Source: Paenibacillus agilis (GTDB taxonomy: Bacteria > Bacillota > Bacilli > Paenibacillales > Paenibacillaceae). Taken from it: DNA of 64,000 bases. Where the stretch lies: NCBI RefSeq assembly GCF_007786455.1, contig NZ_VNJK01000002.1:434001-498000 (forward strand). Direction: 5' to 3'. The position numbers and the translations under genes were made by a program. Positions 60,550 to 64,000 of the stretch are shown here, piece after piece; within the stretch, counting starts at the first letter, position 1, and each line of letters begins with the position of its first letter. The notes beneath the pieces were generated by a model. That model had not been told where the DNA came from. It worked only from the letters and a program-made list of their open reading frames with translations, and did not search any database.

Positions 60550-62904
60550 ATGAAAAAGAAAATTGTATCCTTACTCTTAGCTATTCCAATGGTCCTATCA
60601 TTCAACATATCCGTGTATGCGGATAAAGCACCGAAGCCAGCAACAAGAGGAGATATCGTCAACAACTTGTTGACAACTGCTGACGCTTACCAATCAGGAA
60701 TGAATAAGGAAGCCATTATCAAAGGCAATGGAAATGGTGATTTAAAAGAAAATCAGCCAGTCAAGAAGGTTGAAGCTTTAGTTATGCTGAGCAGAGCATT
60801 CGGTGAATTACCGAAGCCTGTAGGAAATGATTTGCGTACTGGAACATTTGGTGTTGAGTTTACAGATGTACCGGCTTGGGCTAAAAAGGATATCGATAAA
60901 TTGGCTAAAGCAGGCGTTCTAACGGGGAAACCTGACGGGACATTAGGCGCAAACGATCCGATTTCACTTGCTGAATTCCAAGCAGTTATCGCCAGAGTAT
61001 GGGCGCTCGAAGGCTCCCATCTACCTGATGATTTCTATGAAACAATCAACAAACAATGGTTAAATAAGTCGACAATTGCAGCAGGAGAAATTATGGGCGG
61101 CGGATTCTCTGAGCTGCAAAAGCAGAACGACGATAAGATAGCAAAAATAATAGAGGATCTATCTAACAAAACACATGCAAAAGGAACAAAGGAACAGAAG
61201 CTCGCTGATTTTCATAAAACCGCATTAGATAGTGAAAATAGAAATAAACAAGGCATTCAGCCCATTGAAAAATACATAAAGGCAATAGACGAAGCTAAAA
61301 CGTTTGACCAGCTTGTTCAAGCTGATCTTGCTTTGGAGAAAGAATTAGGTCTGAGCACGCTGTTCCGCTTCGCCATTATGGGAGATGCCAAGAACAGTAG
61401 TGAAAACGCTTTGTACTACACTGGTTTATCCGCGGGTCTGGACAAAAATAGCTTCGTAACGGAAGATGCGAAAGCAAAAAAAGCTTATATTCAATATATG
61501 ACTAAACTTCTCATGCTGGCAGGCGAGAAGGAAGCTGCTGCAAAAGCCAGCGCCGAGAAAGTTTATGAGATGGAGAAAAGCTTGGCTTCCGTTTCACTCG
61601 ATCCTCATGAACAAGGTGACGTAAATAAATACTATAATCCATATACAATCGAAAAATTCGATGACATGCATAAAGAAATCGATATAAAACAGGCTTTGAA
61701 ATCGATGAAAGTCGAAAGTGCTGATAAAGTAATCGTATTCGATGTGAAACTGGCACAAAAAAGTGCGGAATTGTTGACTCAAAATAATCTTGATGTGCTT
61801 AAAACTTACTCCAAACTACAATTGCTCACAGCTACAGGTGGTCTGTTGACTGATGGTTTCAGAGACGCAGCCAATGAATTCGCTGCAGCACTATATGGCG
61901 TCTCAGGGGAAAAGACAGACAAAGAAATTGCTGTATCCACGACGCAGTCCACAATGAGTGGTTACTTGGAGCAAATGTTCGTCGAGCAGCATTTTTCACC
62001 GGAAGCCAAAAAAGATGTTGAGCAAATGGTGGACAAATTAATCGCTACGTATGAGAAGCGAATCAAAGCGCTGGATTGGATGTCAGAAACAACGAAAGAA
62101 AAGGCGATTAAGAAACTCGATACGATGATCGTTAAGATCGGGTACCCAGATAAATGGGATACGACACTAGATAAAGTAGATATTAAGCCGTATGCAGAAG
62201 GCGGTTCACTGTTCACTAATTCATTTGCAGTAACGAAAGCCTATATCGATAACCAAAAAGCCATGTTGGGCAAACCCGTTGATCGATCCCAATGGTTAAC
62301 AAGCGTGTATACCGTAAATGCGTTCTACAACCCGCTCAATAACGAAATTACGTTCCCTGCTGGTATTCTCCAAGCACCATTCTATGACGCTAAAGCTAAG
62401 CCTGAAGCGAATCTTGGTGCTATCGGGATGATTATTGGTCATGAAATTAGCCATGCTTTTGATAACAAAGGATCGGCATATGACGAGAACGGAAATGCAA
62501 AGAACTGGTGGACAGACGAGGACTTTAAACGATTTAAAGAGAAAAACCAAGAATTGATCGCGTTCTACAACGGAATTGAAATCGTTCCGGGTGTGTTGAA
62601 TGACGGTCTGCTTACACTAAGTGAAAATGTCGCCGATCTAGGTGGGATGGCTGCTGCTCTGCAAGTTGTATCCGAAATGAGCAAGCCAGATTATAAAGCA
62701 TTTTTCGAGAGCAATGCGGAAATGTGGAAATCCACAATGACAAAGGAAATTACAGCATACCTGAGCAAAAACGATACACATTCAGCTAATAAAATTCGGG
62801 TAAACCGCACGATTTCTAACTTCCAGGAGTTCTATGATACGTATGGTATTAAGCCTGGGGATGGCATGTATGTAGCACCAGAAAATCGCGTTTCGATTTG
62901 GTAA
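60550..62904 (+). CDS. SLH-domain M13 metallopeptidase, copy 3
   Basis: Third paralogue, also 784 residues. Signal peptide ending SVYADK, two SLH modules (RGDIVNNLLTTAD; FTDVPAWAKKDIDKLAKAGV), M13 domain with HEISHAFDNKGSAYDENG at about 630 and SENVADLGG at about 691, C-terminal VSIW. It shares DDFYETINKQWLNKS and long runs of the catalytic domain with copy 2, and the SLH region with copy 1, so order of duplication or gene conversion cannot be settled by eye. The start has TTGGAGGAG before it. A 650-base gap with a repeat element separates it from copy 2. Confidence 0.95.
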   Translation: MKKKIVSLLLAIPMVLSFNISVYADKAPKPATRGDIVNNLLTTADAYQSGMNKEAIIKGNGNGDLKENQPVKKVEALVMLSRAFGELPKPVGNDLRTGTFGVEFTDVPAWAKKDIDKLAKAGVLTGKPDGTLGANDPISLAEFQAVIARVWALEGSHLPDDFYETINKQWLNKSTIAAGEIMGGGFSELQKQNDDKIAKIIEDLSNKTHAKGTKEQKLADFHKTALDSENRNKQGIQPIEKYIKAIDEAKTFDQLVQADLALEKELGLSTLFRFAIMGDAKNSSENALYYTGLSAGLDKNSFVTEDAKAKKAYIQYMTKLLMLAGEKEAAAKASAEKVYEMEKSLASVSLDPHEQGDVNKYYNPYTIEKFDDMHKEIDIKQALKSMKVESADKVIVFDVKLAQKSAELLTQNNLDVLKTYSKLQLLTATGGLLTDGFRDAANEFAAALYGVSGEKTDKEIAVSTTQSTMSGYLEQMFVEQHFSPEAKKDVEQMVDKLIATYEKRIKALDWMSETTKEKAIKKLDTMIVKIGYPDKWDTTLDKVDIKPYAEGGSLFTNSFAVTKAYIDNQKAMLGKPVDRSQWLTSVYTVNAFYNPLNNEITFPAGILQAPFYDAKAKPEANLGAIGMIIGHEISHAFDNKGSAYDENGNAKNWWTDEDFKRFKEKNQELIAFYNGIEIVPGVLNDGLLTLSENVADLGGMAAALQVVSEMSKPDYKAFFESNAEMWKSTMTKEITAYLSKNDTHSANKIRVNRTISNFQEFYDTYGIKPGDGMYVAPENRVSIW

Positions 62905-62963
62905 AGAAATAAAAGCGGATAGAGATCGTTCCATCTCTTTTTACTCGTATATCAATAAAGCAC

Positions 62964-62995
62964 AGCCGCTCCAATAACGGAGTGGCTTTTTCTAT
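62964..62995 (+). terminator. Terminator after M13 copy 3
   Basis: AGCCGCTCC pairs with GGAGTGGCT (one G-T), followed by TTTTTCTATTTTTT. It closely resembles the terminator after copy 1. Confidence 0.85.
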
Positions 62996-63201
62996 TTTTT
63001 CTAATTCGTATTCATCCGCCTCCATACCTCATTGACAAACCACTAAACGAACACTAAAATAAAACTGAGCATTCAATCAATTTTTTAAATAAACGATCAA
63101 TAACTAGCGCTGAGGATTACATTTTACATTTAGTGCTTAGCATTTGCGTAGCGTTTTGCTCATATTAGACGTATTTGCTAAACACAAGGGAGATGATGAG
63201 T

Positions 63202-64000
63202 ATGTCTGTTCCATTAAGCAAGAGCACAACTAAAGAGGAAAAACGTGCCGTTTCACTGGATCTGGCAAGAGGCACAATGCTGCTATTAATTGCACTCGCA
63301 CATGCCCCGCTCTACTTATACGCCTCTGAGCCTGGAATCATGCACAGGGTAGAAGGTATTACCTTCTTGGATCAGGTCGTAAACTTGTTTGGCCAGTTCA
63401 TGATTGATAACCGAGCAAGAGCCATGTTTGCCGTCTTATTTGGGTATGGTTTAGTTCTTGCATTTAAAAGTCAGCTCTCTAAAGGAATCAGTGAGAAAAA
63501 AGTCGTAAAGACGATACGACGTCGATCGTGGTATTTGATCGCATTTGGAATCGTTCTAGCCGTCATCATTGTGGGCCAAGATATCCTTATGGCTTACGGT
63601 GTTGCCGGTCTACTAGTCAGTTGGGTATTAACACGTTCAAATAAAACATTGTTACGAACCTTTATACTGATCACTGTATTGTACGTCCTTATTATCCCTT
63701 TATTTTGGGGTTTCATCGTGCACAGCGTTGGCAGCTATGGTTTCACTCCAGAGGTTTCAGCAACAGACACCTATCTTAGTACCGCTTTAATAAGGCTGAC
63801 TACAGTCCCTATAATCCCTATTTTCATTCATGCCATGCTCCCCGTTATCCCTTCCATTCTGCTCGGCATGTGGATTGCCAGATATGAGCTATTAACGAAG
63901 CCTGAGCAGCATTTAAAAAGCATGCGTCGCATTATGATTACAGGATTTATCGTCTCTTTATTGGGAGCGCTCCCTTTATCTTTAATAGGCAATCTATGGA
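63202..64000 (+). CDS. DUF418/YeiB-family membrane protein, C-terminus beyond the right edge
   Basis: Integral membrane protein; 266 codons are visible. The N-terminus RAVSLDLARGTMLLLIALAHAPLYLY (core LDLARGTMLLLIALAHAP) and the following FMIDNRARAMFAVLFGYGLVLAF match the acyltransferase-like DUF418/YeiB family, with at least six helices seen. The family normally ends with the DUF418 domain, which lies outside the window. Function is not established; a transport or acyl-transfer role is proposed for relatives. The ATG at 63202 is used with AAGGGAG before it; two ATGs six and nine bases upstream are in frame. Confidence 0.88.
   Translation, partial: MSVPLSKSTTKEEKRAVSLDLARGTMLLLIALAHAPLYLYASEPGIMHRVEGITFLDQVVNLFGQFMIDNRARAMFAVLFGYGLVLAFKSQLSKGISEKKVVKTIRRRSWYLIAFGIVLAVIIVGQDILMAYGVAGLLVSWVLTRSNKTLLRTFILITVLYVLIIPLFWGFIVHSVGSYGFTPEVSATDTYLSTALIRLTTVPIIPIFIHAMLPVIPSILLGMWIARYELLTKPEQHLKSMRRIMITGFIVSLLGALPLSLIGNLW

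Overview
The window looks like a chromosomal stretch from a spore-forming Bacillota, most likely Paenibacillus or a close relative. The evidence is an alpha/beta-type small acid-soluble spore protein, a YxiN-type DbpA helicase, B. subtilis-like ywnA/ywnB and adaA/adaB/alkA gene sets, a CcpN/GapB gluconeogenic cluster, S-layer-homology (SLH) exoproteins, a very large 7TMR hybrid kinase, strong AGGAGG ribosome binding sites and many TTG/GTG starts. I saw no transposase, prophage, CRISPR array, rRNA or tRNA.

Layout. 0-7.8 kb (minus strand): one operon-like run of two sugar-type ABC permeases, a membrane-fusion (HlyD-like) adaptor, a solute-binding lipoprotein, a second lipoprotein and an OmpR-type two-component pair (kinase cut by the left edge), preceded by a membrane-anchored cell-wall amidase. 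8-12.6 kb: dbpA helicase, an APH-type kinase, an SRPBCC protein, and a tautomerase-DUF1989 pair. 12.7-16.4 kb: the gluconeogenic block gapB-ccpN-PPDK regulatory protein-glpX. 16.6-19.6 kb: an ECF sigma factor, its probable anti-sigma and an orphan solute-binding lipoprotein. 19.8-26.6 kb: a GNAT acetyltransferase, the Rrf2 regulator/NAD(P)-binding oxidoreductase pair with two matching operators, a Mn/Zn ABC importer, an alpha/beta hydrolase and the spore protein.

26.7-33.2 kb: an unusual double-kinase hybrid sensor, then a MarR-controlled operon (ring-cleaving dioxygenase, LLM flavin oxidoreductase, FMN reductase) that looks like a quinone/aromatic detoxification unit. 33.4-41.3 kb: an LCP cell-wall ligase, a GNAT protein, a GH13 alpha-glucosidase with its LacI repressor and operators, and the adaptive response to DNA alkylation (adaA-adaB divergent from alkA). 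41.4-51.1 kb: an SDR oxidoreductase, a short MutS2 homologue without an Smr domain and preceded by an apparent transcription attenuator, a six-repeat putative beta-propeller protein, a decayed glycosyltransferase, and several small accessory genes.

51.2-64 kb: a type A chloramphenicol acetyltransferase whose ribosome binding site is locked in a hairpin behind a nine-codon leader peptide (translational attenuation), a MerR/GyrI-type regulator, a lipoprotein agmatine-deiminase homologue, three tandem 784-residue SLH-M13 metallopeptidases, and the start of a DUF418 membrane protein. A degenerate intergenic repeat of about 220 bp occurs in two direct copies (about 52.1 and 60.2 kb) around this segment.

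The best candidates for something undescribed are (i) the ABC permease/membrane-fusion adaptor/lipoprotein/two-component operon at the left, (ii) the attenuator-controlled Smr-less MutS2 homologue, and (iii) the SLH-M13 protease triplet with the neighbouring secreted deiminase. The chloramphenicol attenuator and the paired Rrf2 operators are the best supported regulatory finds.
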